The notes under the pieces: model-generated
Databases searched by the model: none
Seen by the model: only the letters and a program-made list of their open reading frames with translations
What the model was told of the DNA's origin: nothing
Shown: positions 1 to 13,692 of the stretch, in pieces
Numbering within the stretch: position 1 is the stretch's first letter
How the letters are laid out: each line of letters opens with the position of its first letter
Position numbers and translations under genes: made by a program
DNA from: Owenia fusiformis
Taxonomy: Eukaryota; Annelida; Polychaeta; Sabellida; Oweniidae
DNA: 64,000 nucleotides
NCBI GenBank assembly: GCA_903813345.2
Contig: CAIIXF020000009.1
Location: 23,897,759-23,961,758, forward strand
Direction: 5' to 3'

Positions 1-218
1 AACTGACATAGGATTATTTGTTGTAATTAGACATTGCCACCTGATCTTAGATAGAGTTTCTTCAACAATATATTCCAATCTTGAGGACTTATTAAAACAC
101 TGAAAGAAGGTGACGTTTAATTAGAGCAACTTGTGATAACCACTGGTTTGTGGTGTAAAATTAGAGATTATTAAGATCGTGAAGGAAACTGAAGGAGAAT
201 CTCAACCAAGTAAGCACA

Positions 219-3200
219 ATGTATATGTTGATTGTGACAATAGTGTGTATGGCGGGGCTATGGAAAGAGGTCTCTGTAGTGGCCAAACCACAACCACAGC
301 CACAACAGAAAATCAAAGCTGCTTCAGAAATTACAGATCCTGAACATGTGTGTCTCTACGAGAACAAAACATACCATGCAGGTGAAAAATTCAGACCAGA
401 TTCATGTACATTTTGTCACTGTCCAAGACACGGTGGAGAAGCACGATGCGCTGTACAAGATTGCTTCTTCAATCCAAGCTGTATCAAATTTGACAATGAT
501 CCCAATGAATGTTGCCAGCGGTGCTTGGAGTATGGGTGTCAGCATCATGATGGAAAATTCTACCCCCCTGGGGCTGTGATCTCAAACAGTCCATGTGAGA
601 CGTGTAGATGCCCTAGGAATGGAGGGAGGACTCAGTGCATAAAGCAAGGTTGTCCCCCCGTGCTGTGTGTAGATGCTATACATAAAGATGGAGAGTGCTG
701 CCCAATTTGTCCAAATGGTAAGGCCCTTATTACATGAAATGTTTTCTGATGCCTGTCTGGGCATCCTTATAATATTACTCATTATTACCTTGGTTGTTCT
801 TGTTAAAGGTAGAATCTGATCTGTAGGGGGTGACAAAATTACAAGCAACATGTATAACTGACCTACCAATCTATTCCTTACAATATCAAATACAATATCT
901 CCCAAAAGATTCACAATGTGTTATAAATTGGTGAAGTTATTAATGATTCAAAGTACAAAAATGAGTGAAAAATATTTAAATTCTCCCAAATAATAAGAAT
1001 GGTAACCATTCTTAAAGAAAAATAATACATTAATGTAAAAATCTTTAGTTTACCTGGAATAAAGTATGCACTTTTGTGATTTTTAGAAAATAGACATGGC
1101 AAGGAATGACATGAGCCAAAAATATTCTAAAATTGAGACAATTTTTTGTTTAGCCTGCTTGCTATATATCTGATTCTCTCTTTAATGATCTTCTTTCAGT
1201 CAGACATATTTGCAATACTTTCAAAGCTAAGTAGAGGTCTGGTCATCAGGTCATTTTTCAAATAAAAAGAAATCTGCTTTTAACAGCCTTAAAAAGCATC
1301 AAAATGCCTCCCCCCTCCCCTCCATTATAAAAATCTACTACAAACCTAATCATCACTACAATTACAAATATTTAAAACAGCCAAACAACAATATATTCCC
1401 AACGAATCTCCTGACAATGTTAAAAGCTCTTTTGAATTTATATAACGATACACATGTAGTATTTTTAACGACAACCAGCTAAATAAAATTCAGTCTGACA
1501 GTAAATTCTATATCGAGGAGATTTTTAGTATACTTATTTATTTTTAATATAATTATTTTTACCTCACAGTCATGTTTCTCATCTTGTTATTGGTTGAATC
1601 ATGGGCTTTCAATGGTTGAATACATCACATGACATAAATTATCATGTTACACAATGCACGATGAGGCGTGAACAGACTGACAGGAGTAAATAATAATTTC
1701 TTAGCTGAACTAGATGTACAACTACAAAGTTACATAATATTCTGCAGGCATACTTTTTTGAACAACCCTTTTCATTTTTATCAACCAGGAAGCGTACTTC
1801 TCTCGTTAATCATCTCCTTATCATAAACCATAATGACTTTTTCAAGTTTTCAAAAAATATTTCGCCCACAGGAAATCCTATATCCACTAGTCCCAGACCT
1901 TAATCCTGGTAGACATTCTGACTAACATGTCAACGACTCAAATAAACTCTGTTTCAACTTCACAGTAACTAATCTAAAGTTTATTTTACTTTCCTTATCT
2001 TAAGGTTAACCTATGGCTTAATTATCCAAAGTTTTAGTGGTAATTTGGTACATTTTCTAAACATCCAGATACACCTAATTGTTCTGACTCATTATATATG
2101 TAGGATAGGCCACTTATTTATATAAATATAAAAAGCTTGGGAAACATTGTTTTTGATTAGAAATGCAAGCTTGCTTAACTTTCAAAGCATAGGTTGTTTA
2201 ATGATTATACATTAGCCTCCAGGAAGAGTATGTTTGTGTTTTGAGGTGTTGATAATCTTACAAAAATGCATTTTTGCTTATCGCATCCTACGACCCCTTT
2301 AGATAAAGGGGTCGTAGGATGCGATAACATTTTTGCCATTGCATATACAGAGTCATAAGATATTGTGGAAATGGTCCTTATTTGTTTTTTAATAGTCTTC
2401 ATAGCTGTGGATTGAGCCACATACAAAAATATTCTAACCTTTTAACATTTTAGTCAAGTTAGTTTAATATTATTGAAGAATAAGTGTCTTTATCACAACA
2501 CTTCAAAATCTTGTAAAGCACCTTTAAACAGTTTTCTTTTCTCCATAGTGATTTGAGAACATGGGGCTAAGGATCTTGTAAGAGAAAAATTGCACAACTA
2601 TATGATAACATAAATATGTGCTAAAACATTTCAATTGCTTTAGAAGATTTATTATCTCACTGTCTCAACCTTTAGTACTATACTACATGCTTAAGTGCCC
2701 CCATTCCAACATTTCAAGACTTTTTGCACCCATCAAAAAGGTATTTTAAGTGTTGATAGAAAGTTGTGAATTCACTTTAATTGTGTTTTTCAGGCATTCC
2801 TTCTGGTCTATTTTTAGTCCTTTTATCTCCATTAGAAATTTTAATTAATTTGGATCTAAAAATAAAAGCATTCTTCAAAATAAATAAAAAACAATATCTT
2901 AAATACTGGATGTGAACAAAAAACAGAACCCTAAGACATAGAAATCAAAACAACAACAGTTCGTCAACGTCAAGTGTTTTATGATAACAGTTTTATGACA
3001 TCATTGCTTAACCACAGCATGCCATGTGTCAGATAAAACTGTAGTAAAAGTGATTGATTGTTTCAGGATACATAGAATCAACAATGTATTCCCATATCAA
3101 CTGAGTCATTAATAAACAGCTGAAATCTTTTGTCCCGCCCCACACACTGAACCTGCACATCGTCATTCCGACTGTTTCTCAGTTTTAAAGTGATAATAAA

Positions 3201-4806
3201 GACATTTATTTATTTGATTTACCTTGAACAATGCCTATCCAGAGTGATTTCTGCAAATTTGCTGCCCTATGTGTAAACTCGATTACTAAATAATCTGCAA
3301 GATAATGCAACTTTGATAAATCAATGTAAACACTGTAGGCTTTTACGTAAATAAGAAATCATTTTGATATTTATTACAGTGTAAATTTCGCTCACAGCAA
3401 AAGCCAGAAACATTTAAGTTAATACCAGGCATTCTCATACTCTCACATGTCCTTCTGATGGAAAAACTGCCATTGCATATCATCATCATGTTAAAGGCCT
3501 CGTATAAAGTTTAAGCCACTTTTACTCAATGTTATTAAAATGTGTTATGTTGAACTTAATTTAAAAATTTGGTTTTGAAGGACTTTTTGTTCAAAAATGT
3601 GAATTTATTGAGAACTAGTCACGCGTATCTTTAAATGAACAATTATATACACCAATGCATTGTCTTCAGGCAATGGTTTAAAAGATAATATATTTAATTT
3701 TACATTGAATAGTGGAATATTTAATGACAAAAATATTCAATTTTTATTTGAAATATAGCGGGAAATTTTAATATTTGACAAATAAAAAGCTAATTTTTTT
3801 TTGAAAATCTCTAAAATAACTTTAAAGTCATGAAAAATAGTAAACGTATGATAAAAACATATTTTCAAACATTACACAGGGCCTTTAAATCATTATCATG
3901 GTTTATCATCATCATGTTAAATCAAAATCATCATCATGTTATATTATCATCATCATTTTATATCATCACCATGGTATATCATAAACTAAAACCTTAAGCT
4001 CACAATTTCTTGAAAAATTATTTTACAATAACTTAATTATCCATGCCGAACAATGTTGCCATCAACAAGAAATGTTTATTTCATTAATGGGAAAATGTCA
4101 ACAGACTCTGAATGTACTACTTACAACTGAGAGCCACTTAGGAGTAAAACGGAAACTCCCTAACTTTACCATGTGTACATAATATCAGTCATACCTGTCA
4201 TTAGATCACAATGTCTCTTCAAAGGGGAAACCACATTCCCAGGTTCCCCTGATGAACTTATTTTAGTAATACATAAGCCATTGTATTGTCACAAGGGTAC
4301 ATGGGAAATAAACTCCTGTGTCATTCAGCGTATTTTACATACGAGTGAAGAATGTAGTTAATGAGCGAGATGTCATTGTCAACAAGATGAAGGCAGCCAA
4401 CCATACAGTAAAACATTAATCAATAAACACTTATTATTGTACTCGTGACATTGGAAATACTGCAAACATGCACACATTGTTTGTTATTTTATAGTGCATT
4501 ATCTCTGGTTAACACAGACATGTAGCTTTAGGTATGCATTACCACATTCAGACCAATTAAAATGTAGTAATGCCATGTATTATCTGATATCCTAATGCAT
4601 GGCTTTTATTTTGTTAGGTTTTAGTATCCAGGCCTGCAACTGCTCTTGCAAAATATTTGCCAGAATATATATGTTTTTCTTTTCGCCATGTGTGAAAAGG
4701 ATAAAAACACAATAAACTTTCCATCACATAGGATTTGGTTGCTTTACAAACTCAAGTTGAACTTTGCATACCATTCTGACACTCATTGCATCTCTGACAT
4801 TCATTG

Positions 4807-4860
<54 letters not shown>

Positions 4861-5773
4861 GCATCGCAGAAGGAGATAGACAGAGAGGGCGTGTTTTACC
4901 ACATGTTTGCATACAATTAAACTTGATGTGTAATATTTCTTATCTAATGAATCAGGCTTAATTTTTTAGAATCGGGACAAAACTACATTTACTGCAGAGT
5001 ATGATTTCATTCTTCACAACAAAGAATCTCAAGAATCCCAAAACCTATAAAAGCTTCGGAGTAAAAACATTGTTTCATTCATTAAGGCCTCCATGTAAAC
5101 CAAGTTCACACATTTGATTAAACTTTTTCCCTTAAAGGCTCACTTTGTGTATTTTCAATGTTTTTGGGCAAAATAAAGACTTTTATTCGAATTTTTATAG
5201 AATGTCCAATGTATTGATAAGAACCCTATCTTTCATTTGCGTTGACACCAACAACAGCTCAAATGGACCACATCAAAGCTTACAATAATTAATCAAAAAA
5301 TATTTTTGATCTGCCAAGTATATCAAGTTTTTATCAATGTGATTTTTTTTTCTTCTAAATTAAGTATAGTGGGCCTTTAAAAGGCAACATTTAGTCAGTG
5401 CCAAATAACTTTTGTTTTTGTGGAGCCCTACAAAACACATTGGAAATTGACTGCATGTATATTCACTTTTGCTACACAGAAGCTAAGAAAACTCATCGCG
5501 ATAACCACGCCCCCTTTGTCTGTCTCCATCTTTCAAATGGTACAGTATATAAGAGGTAAATCAGAATGAAGAATACTGTATTCTTAAATTGTATTGTGAT
5601 CATATTCGTTTTTTACAGGACCAAACTGTTGGTTAGATGGGGAGATAATTGAGGCTGGTATTAAAGTCCCTAAAGACACATGCAAGTTGTGCGAGTGTCC
5701 GGCAAGTAAAGGACCACACTGGACACATGGAAAACACAGAAGAGCTATCTGTAGCATGGATAAGTGCGACTAA
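219..5773 (+). CDS. VWC2L: Secreted VWC-domain protein, VWC2/VWC2L (brorin)-like
   Basis: CDS is join(219..717, 5619..5773), 217 aa, with a phase-1 GT-AG intron. The start ATG opens a hydrophobic signal peptide (about residues 1-22, ending near VSVVA), so the product should be secreted. Two complete von Willebrand factor C modules follow (about 44-105 and 107-165). Both carry the spaced CxxCxC and CCxxC cysteines, seen in TFCHCP/ECCQRC and CETCRCP/ECCPIC. A shorter third cysteine module is split by the intron. The order VWC-VWC-short module, with a CPxCxNGPNC junction and a C-terminal CSxxxC, resembles VWC2/VWC2L, which are known as BMP-antagonist-type secreted proteins. BMP binding here is inferred from family only. 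An upstream non-coding exon is possible. The family call is fairly secure; the exact paralogue is not. Confidence 0.8.
845..1195 (+). repeat. Dispersed repeat family, copy A
   Basis: About 350 bp of AT-rich sequence with clear relatives in this window: a same-strand copy at about 42046-42335 and an inverted copy at about 15165-15440. Shared landmarks include the strings ACAATATGTTATAAATTGGT, CTCCCAAATAATAAGAATGG and TAAAGTATGCA. No long ORF and no obvious terminal repeats are seen. It is either a short non-autonomous transposon or a SINE-like unit. Confidence 0.75.
2278..2327. mobile_element. 50-bp perfect palindromic insertion with 9-bp target duplication
   Basis: Arms 2278-2301 and 2304-2327 are perfect 24-bp reverse complements separated by 2 nt. 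The element is flanked on both sides by the identical 9-mer CATTTTTGC (2269-2277 and 2328-2336), which reads as a target-site duplication. A 9-bp duplication is typical of MuDR/Mutator-type transposons, so a minimal MULE-like foldback is a reasonable but unproven assignment. Confidence 0.8.
4809..4857. repeat. (TC)n microsatellite
   Basis: An uninterrupted dinucleotide run of about 24 TC units inside the VWC intron. Confidence 0.97.
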
Positions 5774-8700
5774 GCCAACACGTGTGACTTAGCAAACACA
5801 AGTATGTAGAAGAAGCAGACATAAGAGTGACAAGACAGACATAAATGTGAAGAAGCAGAGATTAGTGTGACTTAACAGAAATAAGTGTGACATGACCTCA
5901 GAGTGCAGGATGTGAAATATGGATAAATGTGAACAAAATCAAATCAAAGATATGGTGATCGAGCCAGAAAAATATGTATTGTTAGAACATCAACTGAAAC
6001 ACTTGATTCTGATTCGTCAAAGAGCAGTCAATAATTTTGACTACTGACCATAATTATTTATGGATTACGTCATTTTGATGTCATAATGACGAATAATAGG
6101 GGAAAATTGGCAAAATACAATGAATATGAGTGTTTCAATTGAGCTGTAAAAGTAAGTTAGCCTGGCATAATATCCTCATTGGACTAACAAAACAATTAAG
6201 CCTTGACCTATGGATTGGAAAAACTTCTGTATATTTTAGTAAATCATGGATGGTCGATTATGCATTGAGCCATCAATATGAAATTAAACTGGCATAATGA
6301 ACAAAATATGGATAAAACAGAAGCTAAAATGTACATATATTACTATTAGCTGCATAACATGAATTCATGAATATCCGTGATAAATGTGGACCTGAATATA
6401 TAGAAGACACAATACATGTGTCAATCCACTCGAAGTTGAGCATTTTCAAAGTATACATTAAAAACAAGAAAAACAATTTCATTAAAATAAATCCAATAGT
6501 CATTCATTTGAAGTCTTTTCAGTAAAAGGATAGCTGACCAAACTAATTAATTGAAAACAATTTCCTGGAACAATAGCGCTCTAGCTGGATAGAATTCAAC
6601 CAATCAGTGTAATATAACACTCAATGAAGAAAGATCTGACAGTAAAAAATTTAATCAGTATATTTGTTGTAACACCATCCAATTGTTTGTAATACTATCT
6701 AATACATTCTAATATTAATAACAACTTCCTCAAATTAAACGAAAAATGTGTTTCATGTTTCAACTAGGATATCCAATGTACAGTAAAATATTGAAATAAA
6801 GTTATTAATAGGGGTTTCCCCAAACTCCCATGGCAGTGTCTCTGCAGCTATCAAATAAAAATTATCCAAAATCGTGAGAAATTAGTCCATATTTCCCACT
6901 ACTGACATGTTCAATTCTCGATTAAATAATGATATGTTTGTGATCTTACTTTGCTCAATCATCATTTTGTCAAAATATTTTAACAAATCGAGAACTATAA
7001 GAAATCTCTTCAGAAGGAAGTTTTGTTGATAATGGTTCACCGCACATGGGTTTACCAAATAATATGCAAAATGAAACCAATCAGGTTCACAAGATTTCCC
7101 AATGACATCAATGAATTTAGGTGAAATGTCGCATTACAGAGGAAGCTGACACAAAAGATTTGTCTGCCATAGAAACAAGTTGAAGACACACCCAAATAAT
7201 TAATGAGACAAAATTGTTCCGAACGTTTCATATGATAGAAACACCAAATGTCATTATTAGAAACCATCATCCTTTTGATCTTATTTTGATATGGGTACAC
7301 ATTTATCTAAAAACTCACTATTTGTTCAATAGGGGTTTCAAATTAAATGATCAGTTGTTTCTGGTGAAATGCATGACTTGTAGAGACTGAAAGGTCAAAT
7401 TACATTACATTCACCATTTACTTATGGCATACCATAAAACAGAGAGCTTTTTACAAAGGCGTATGGTAAAAATGTATATTTAACTCCAGTTAAATAAATA
7501 TTATATAGGAGTTAAATATACATTTTTACGATACAATCATTTTATTTTTACGATACAATCATTTGTAAAAAGCTCTCTGTGGAAATAACAAGGCTTGATT
7601 TAAGGACGTAAAATCCAAAATGGCCACCTTAACATTTACCAAGAAAAATTAATCATTTCAAGATTTGCATACAAAAAATCATCCCTGATTATTTGACATA
7701 GATCCATCAAATGGTTCACCTGGAAACATATAGACAAGACTGACTTTCCAATCAAGATTTTAGGATGGAAAATTCAAAAATGGCCAACATCAATAAACAA
7801 CAACTGTGAAGCAGTTTTTTAAAGGACAAGGATTTTAGTATTTGACTTCAAAATGGCCACATTTGTATGCACCCAAAACACTGGCAGATTAGGGGGGGGG
7901 GGGGCTAAGAAGGGTCCAAAAGCAAATTTTAGCCCAAAAAATTGGGACCATCACTGATCCTTTTTGGCCCTTTCATAAATGGCTTTTCTCAAAATTTGAG
8001 CTCTATTTGTTGGTTTTTGGGGCCCAATAATTTTTCCAATCTTCAAATTTGAAAGGACCTCCCCTTGTTAATTTCCAGATCTGCCCCCCTGCAAATATCC
8101 CAGAACATTTGAAGTTGACACCTGAAGCGGTTTTGGAGAAAATAACAATATGACCCCACACTATATGTTGGGGACATAATAAAAGCATCTTTTGGTATAA
8201 AAATAATCACATATATTATGACTTTTCAAAGCATAAGTGAGAACATACAATATAAAATAGCATGTTGTATGTATTAAAGCAGATGTGGCTTAAGGATAGT
8301 GTAAAAATGCTAATGTCGTCAAATTACAAAGTTATTTTTCTTACGGAAGGTGGAGTTACAATATTGATTTTTGAACAATTCATTTTCAAATTGTATAACA
8401 TGTTGTGAGGGGGGGGCAGTTCAATAATAATGAGATTAACTTTTTTTATTTTTAACTTTTAACAATTGGACACCATCACTTACTGTACTTATGTGATACA
8501 TTGGAGTCTCATCAAGTCAAAATGAGTTTTTAACAAAATTTAATATTGATCAACATGTTGTTTTGTCAATTATTACATGAGTTTGAAATGAAAGACATCA
8601 GTTTAATTTGATGAGAGCCCTTGACACATGATCATAAAGGCAAAGAACACATAAAGGCAATCTGAATTGCCAAATACATAATGTATAAGCACAGTAATAC

Positions 8701-10993
8701 AATGAATAGTAAATAAATATTTCAGAATATTTGAAAAATTAATATTCAGGTATCAGTTTCTCCAAAATATCATATACAAATTGCATTCATAATTATGCCG
8801 AAGAAATACCTCTGAAAGGATTTCGTGATTTCTATTCAACATGTTTTTTTCGCCTCTTGGCTAAGTAGTCTATAGGATAACATGCAAGCCCTTCTACAAG
8901 ACCGTGCCATAATCTAAAGGGGCCAGGGTTAGTATAGCGAAATTCATGAAATTACATGATTATAAATCATAATGGTATCTATGACTTGCACAAAAGTCTA
9001 GCTACAAGCCTTTGTGCCACCCCCCCCCCTCATTGGACACCTCCCTGTGTGAGAACTGTTCATGCCTGTGTAGTCAAGTAGTGGGAGGGGGTCACAGGGG
9101 CATGTAGCTAGACTTATACAAGTAGATATCATATACCAAACAAACAAAAAACCTTTGAGACACTGTTTGAAGTTGAGGAGGAAAATGGCTTTCCAGTGAT
9201 CATTTCATGAGGAACTTATCACAAAGCATTAAAATGAAAAAATGGCACCACATTCCATGCCATTTATAACAGAGGCCAAACACTGACCGTGACCCACTGA
9301 ATGCCAAATGCCAACCCCCGAACACTGACCACCAAATACCATCCACAAAAATTTTGCAGATTATATGAATATGTAATCACTTGCAGTGGTAACAATATGT
9401 CAACACTTATGGTGGTGACATTAAAGGATGGTGTCAACTCATCACTAACTAGTGAGATTATGCACAAGTTGCACAATGTACAGAGAGTTAAAGGTGCAAT
9501 AATTAGTGCAGGGGGGCCATTAAACATATTTCAGTTTGGATATTTCATCAAGACTAACATATATTTTTATTGTCTACAAAGAAACCCCTGGATGAACATT
9601 ATTTCAGCTGATATTCCCCTTGAAACGTGGTGAATCTTAAAAATCTATAAGTGGGACTCCCTTTATAGAAGCTTAGTACCAAATTTACACTTCTTAATGC
9701 TGAACTTGAGAGTTTATCCATACATTTGAAGAAAATGGGTATGTCAAAGAAGATGTTCAGCCAAATATTGACCTGATAGCTCAGAAAAAATCAAAAAAAT
9801 CGAATTTTCTCTCTACAGTCCCTGTGTCCCTTTAACTATGAGGCAAAGTTAACTGTCAGATGTCCAAAGACAAATGGTCAGACGTGATGATGCATACAAT
9901 AAAAAATCAAACTCTATGTTAACACCTTGCACTACAATACAGTTGCTTGTTTTTTACAGAGATATAAAATGTGTCTCTGTTTTTCATTGTTATTGAAGTA
10001 AAATTAAAACAAAAAATTCCAATGTTGGAAATTGTCTCTAGTTTATGTGTGCTAAATTTAATAACAAATAGTTTAGGGTAAAGTGTTCAAATCACGGGTC
10101 AAAGTTATTATCAAGAGCTTGTGTGGGGTACTATATTAACACTTTCTTGAATTTCATTTGATACACCATTCAGTATACCAATGCAGATCATGCATATACC
10201 ATTTCAGAAAACATGAAGTTTGGCTTTGAATTTTACATTTGATCAGGATCATTTTGAGAATGATACATTGCGACAATGCTTGTTATGACACCCTTTTGAG
10301 ACACATGTAGGCATGATAAGCAAATTCAACTACACAATAATTCATTTTTTAATGCCACACTTCTACTAATCATTGAGAAAAAGTTTTCAATTAAGGTAAA
10401 TAATGAGCAATAGTATCCCCTTGTGTGAAATTAAGCTCTTGTAATGTCTCGCAGAACAATTTTCAGGTGTCTGGTTGCAATATAATAGTTGGTCTAATGA
10501 TGATACATTTCAAGTTACAAAGCAATTATGGGATAAAATCCACAAACTTTGCTTTCATTCATTACTCTCAATGGGTTCAAAATTTATATGTGTGGGATTT
10601 CTAATGAAATAGCCCATGCCCTGTGTAAGTCATGTAATTCTTTAAGGAGCATATCATTAGATCAATGTATGATTACTAAGTCTGTCTGCTGACTTATTTA
10701 ATTTGGAACTCCCCTTTTCCCCTATGCGTAACTCCCCTTTTCCCCTATAAAAACTATATGTATTTGGAAAATGTTGATAATATAGATGCCTTCCATAGTC
10801 ATTCTTTTTTTTGTCTGGCTAATTTGTTAAAGGTTCTTATAAATTGTTGGTATTTAGAGATTCATATTATTAATAGGCTTCAAAGAGGTAATTTGAAACT
10901 TGACTGGAAAAATATTTTTTGAATTTTTCTAAATCAGCAAGACATTACAGAAATGGAAACTACCATATAAAATGAAATGTGCACAAAGCATAT
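5774..10993. other. Intergenic region, no gene supported
   Basis: Between the VWC gene and the minisatellite I see only short non-conserved ORFs in AT-rich DNA, a foldback element at 7439-7580, G-runs near 7895 and 8408, and a tandem duplication of a CCCCTTTTCCCCTAT-type string at about 10708-10757. No known protein family, RNA gene or splice-bounded exon chain was recognised. Confidence 0.6.
7439..7580. mobile_element. Short foldback (MITE-like) element
   Basis: Terminal arms ACAGAGAGCTTTTTACAAA (7439-7457) and its reverse complement (about 7562-7580). Inner arms 7465-7487 and 7508-7530 match inversely. The right arm contains a small tandem duplication (TTTTTACGATACAATCATTT-like, twice). 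There is no coding capacity. Confidence 0.8.
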
Positions 10994-12135
10994 GTTTACA
11001 CTTTGTAACAGTGTTGCTCTTTGCCACAAATATGAACAATGTTGCTCTTTGCCACACATGTTAACACTTTGCAACTGTGTTGCTCTTTGCCACAAATATG
11101 AACAATGTTGCTCTTTGCCTGCTACATATGTTAACACTTTGTAACAGTGTTAATCTTTGCCACAAATATGAACAATGTTGCTCTTTGCCTTGCTACACAT
11201 GTTAACACTTTGTAACAGTGTTGCTCTTTGCCACAAATATGAACAATGTTGCTCTTTGCCTTGCTACACATGTTAACACTGTAACAGTGTTGCTCTTTGC
11301 CACAAATATGAACAATGTTGCTATTTGCCTTGCCACACATGTTAACACTTTGTAACAGTGTTGCTCTTTGCCACAAATATGAACAATGTTGCTCTTTGCC
11401 TTGCTACACATGTTAACACTTTGTAACAGTGTTGCTCTTTGCCACAAATATGAACAATGTTGCTCTTTGCCTTGCTACACATGTAAACACTGTAACAGTG
11501 TTGCTCTTTGCCACAAATATGAACAATGTTGCTCTTTGCCTTGCCACATATGTTTACACTTTGTAACAGTGTTGCTCTTTGCCACAAATATGAACAATGT
11601 TGCTATTTGCTTTGCTACACATGTTAACACTTTGTAACAGTGTTGCTCTTTGCCACAAATATGAACAATGTTGCTCTTTGCCTGCTACACATGTTAACAC
11701 TTTGCAACAGTGTTGCTCTTTGCCACAAATATGAACAATGTTGCTCTTTGCCTTGCTACACATGTTAACACTTTGTAACAGTGTTGCTCTTTGCCACAAA
11801 TATGAACAATGTTGCTCTTTGCCTTGCTACACATGTTAACACTTTGTAACAGTGTTGCTCTTTGCCACAAATATGAACAATGTTGCTATTTGCCTTGCTA
11901 CACATGTTAACAATTTGCAACATTGTTGCTCTTTGACACAAATATGAGCAATGTTGCTCTTTGCCTGCTGAACATGTTAACACTTTGCAACAGTGTTGCT
12001 CTTTGCCACAAATATGAACAATGTTGCTCTTTGCCTTGTCACTTATATTTGCACTTTGTAATAGTGTTGCTCTTTGCCACAAATCTGAACAATGTTACTC
12101 TTTGCCACACATGTTAACATTTTGCTACAGTGTTA
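10994..12135. repeat. Minisatellite, about 71-bp unit
   Basis: About 16 tandem copies of a unit made of two related half-units, each ending in TTGCTCTTTGCC: one with CACAAATATGAACAATG, one with ACATGTTAACACTTTG. Copies differ by a few substitutions and small indels and decay at the 3-prime edge. Many short ORFs on both strands here are by-products of the periodicity. Confidence 0.95.
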
Positions 12136-12801
12136 CTCTTAGTCACTGAAAGTAATGTTGGTGTTTGTATTTCTGATACAAATGTTTAAACTTTATAAGT
12201 GTTGCGCTAAGCCACTTCCTTCACTGTTGCTCTTTCCTACTGTACTTATATATGCAACACTTCACCACACAAATTTCGTGATTCATGATGAATATATATT
12301 ACACTTTGCCATATAAAAAATATGCATTTGCTCATATACTTATGCATGCCTTTGAGATATTATAAGCATTAAATTTTCATTTCGATTCTAAAAGTGTCAT
12401 TTAAAACAATATGGTAATAAATATTTTGTATGCTTTATGAAGATTAATGAAATAAACATAAATAACATAAAATAATTCTCTTGACACTGGAACATAAAAT
12501 GGAAATTCATTGCTACAGATGACATATTGATTACATATAGAACATATTACACTGTATTACTTGGCAAAATATGAAGCCTTGAAGTAGCTCCTTAAACCTT
12601 GGATATCATATCATAAAACACATGTTCAGAACAGTAAAACCTGTCTCGGGATAAGCAACCCTTCAATTTCAAGTTTTTTAACAATATAATCAATAGGCGA
12701 TTACAAAATTGTGAAATGTCTTCACATAAAAAGGTGTTCAAACTTACAAGTTTTACTGACCTAGAGATAATGGAATTACATGTAGGTTACTCATTATGAC
12801 A

Positions 12802-12987
12802 TACAGTGAAACCTGCATACATGAATACCTCTCTAAATCTAAACACCTCTCAATGTTAACACCTTTTTTGGTCCAAAATGTGGTCCATTAACTTGAATGT
12901 CTATGAAAGCTTGAAATATGAACACCAGCTAAAACAAATGGTTTTGGCTGGTCCCAGAGGGATACAGATTAGACAGGTTTTACTGTA
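12802..12987. mobile_element. MITE with TACAGTGAAACCTG termini
   Basis: Left end TACAGTGAAACCTG and right end CAGGTTTTACTGTA are imperfect inverted repeats with TA at the borders, as in Tc1/mariner-type insertions. A related terminus (ACAGTAAAACCTGTC) lies just upstream near 12630. Non-coding. Confidence 0.7.
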
Positions 12988-13190
12988 ACAGCAATGAGCC
13001 TGTGAAAACAGAAGTAAATACATTTCATTAAGATAGTACAACTACAATTCTAATTGGAAATTCAATCAATTTGATGAAGCATATATAAAATATTAATTTG
13101 TAAAGATTATAAAATTTGTACACATTGGCATAATACATGTAAGGCACTTTACAGTTATTGTTTGATGTACACTATATAACAACATATACA

Positions 13191-13287
13191 TACAGGGTGA
13201 GTCGAGAAAATGTTACCTTTTACATTGTTAGTAATGTTAAACATTATAGAATTCTACATTTTTATGGCACTTTTCACCCACCCTGTA
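13191..13287. mobile_element. 97-bp MITE of the TACAGGGTG terminal family
   Basis: Starts with TACAGGGTGAGT and ends with the inverse CACCCTGTA, giving TA-bounded termini shared with other elements in this window. Confidence 0.75.
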
Positions 13288-13323
13288 TAGCACCAATCAT
13301 ATTCATTTTAATGAAGCCCTTAT

Positions 13324-13416
13324 ACAGTAAAACAACACCTGTATTTAGTGAACTCTACTACAGTGAACACTTTTCATGGTTTCATGGGTGTTCGCTATAT
13401 ACAGGTTCTACCGTAC
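13324..13416. mobile_element. Small TIR element
   Basis: Starts with TACAGTAAAACAACACCTGT and ends near TACAGGTTCTACCGTA. Inner halves (GTGAACACTTTTCATGG and GGTGTTCGC) are partly complementary. Related to the element at 12802. Confidence 0.5.
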
Positions 13417-13491
13417 TTGTACATAAGAGGCTCTTTATGCTGGAATGCTTATAAGACCTAAAGTAATAGTCTTGCATCAAGAGAACAGTCT

Positions 13492-13692
13492 GTTCTAGAG
13501 GACACAGGAAAAAATTATTAAGAGAACAATCGGATTCCAATTTATAAAAGCTAGAATGCAACGACATTCAAAATAAAGTTCTGTTTCTCCGTGTTCTAGA
13601 GGACACAGGAGCTTAATGCAAAACTATTAAGAGAAGAATCAATTCCAATTTATAAAAGCTAGAATGCAACAACATTCAAAATAAGTTTCTCA
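13492..13692. repeat. Two-copy tandem duplication, about 101-bp unit
   Basis: Both copies begin GTTCTAGAGGACACAGGA and include CCAATTTATAAAAGCTAGAA then ACATTCAAAATAA. They differ by a few substitutions and short indels. Confidence 0.85.

Larger units (their letters stand above)
718..5618 (+). other. Intron of the VWC gene
   Basis: A 4.9-kb intron with no coding exon I can support. It holds a copy of a dispersed repeat (about 845-1195), a 50-bp perfect palindrome (2278-2327), short TATCATCATCATG-type repeats near 3480 and 3900-3970, and a (TC)n microsatellite (4809-4857). The rest is AT-rich unique-looking DNA. Confidence 0.75.

Noticed and set aside
4724-4961. ORFs with poly-serine/leucine or RERE runs
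   Set aside because: Produced by reading through the (TC)n microsatellite.
9264-9633. Overlapping ORFs of 110 aa (plus) and 87 aa (minus)
   Set aside because: No domain, signal peptide or exon partners. Composition fits chance ORFs in AT-rich DNA.
11131-12117. Multiple 60-105-aa ORFs on both strands with repeated peptide motifs (for example ICGKEQHC)
   Set aside because: They are translation by-products of the 71-bp minisatellite. They overlap each other on both strands and have no splice or start context.
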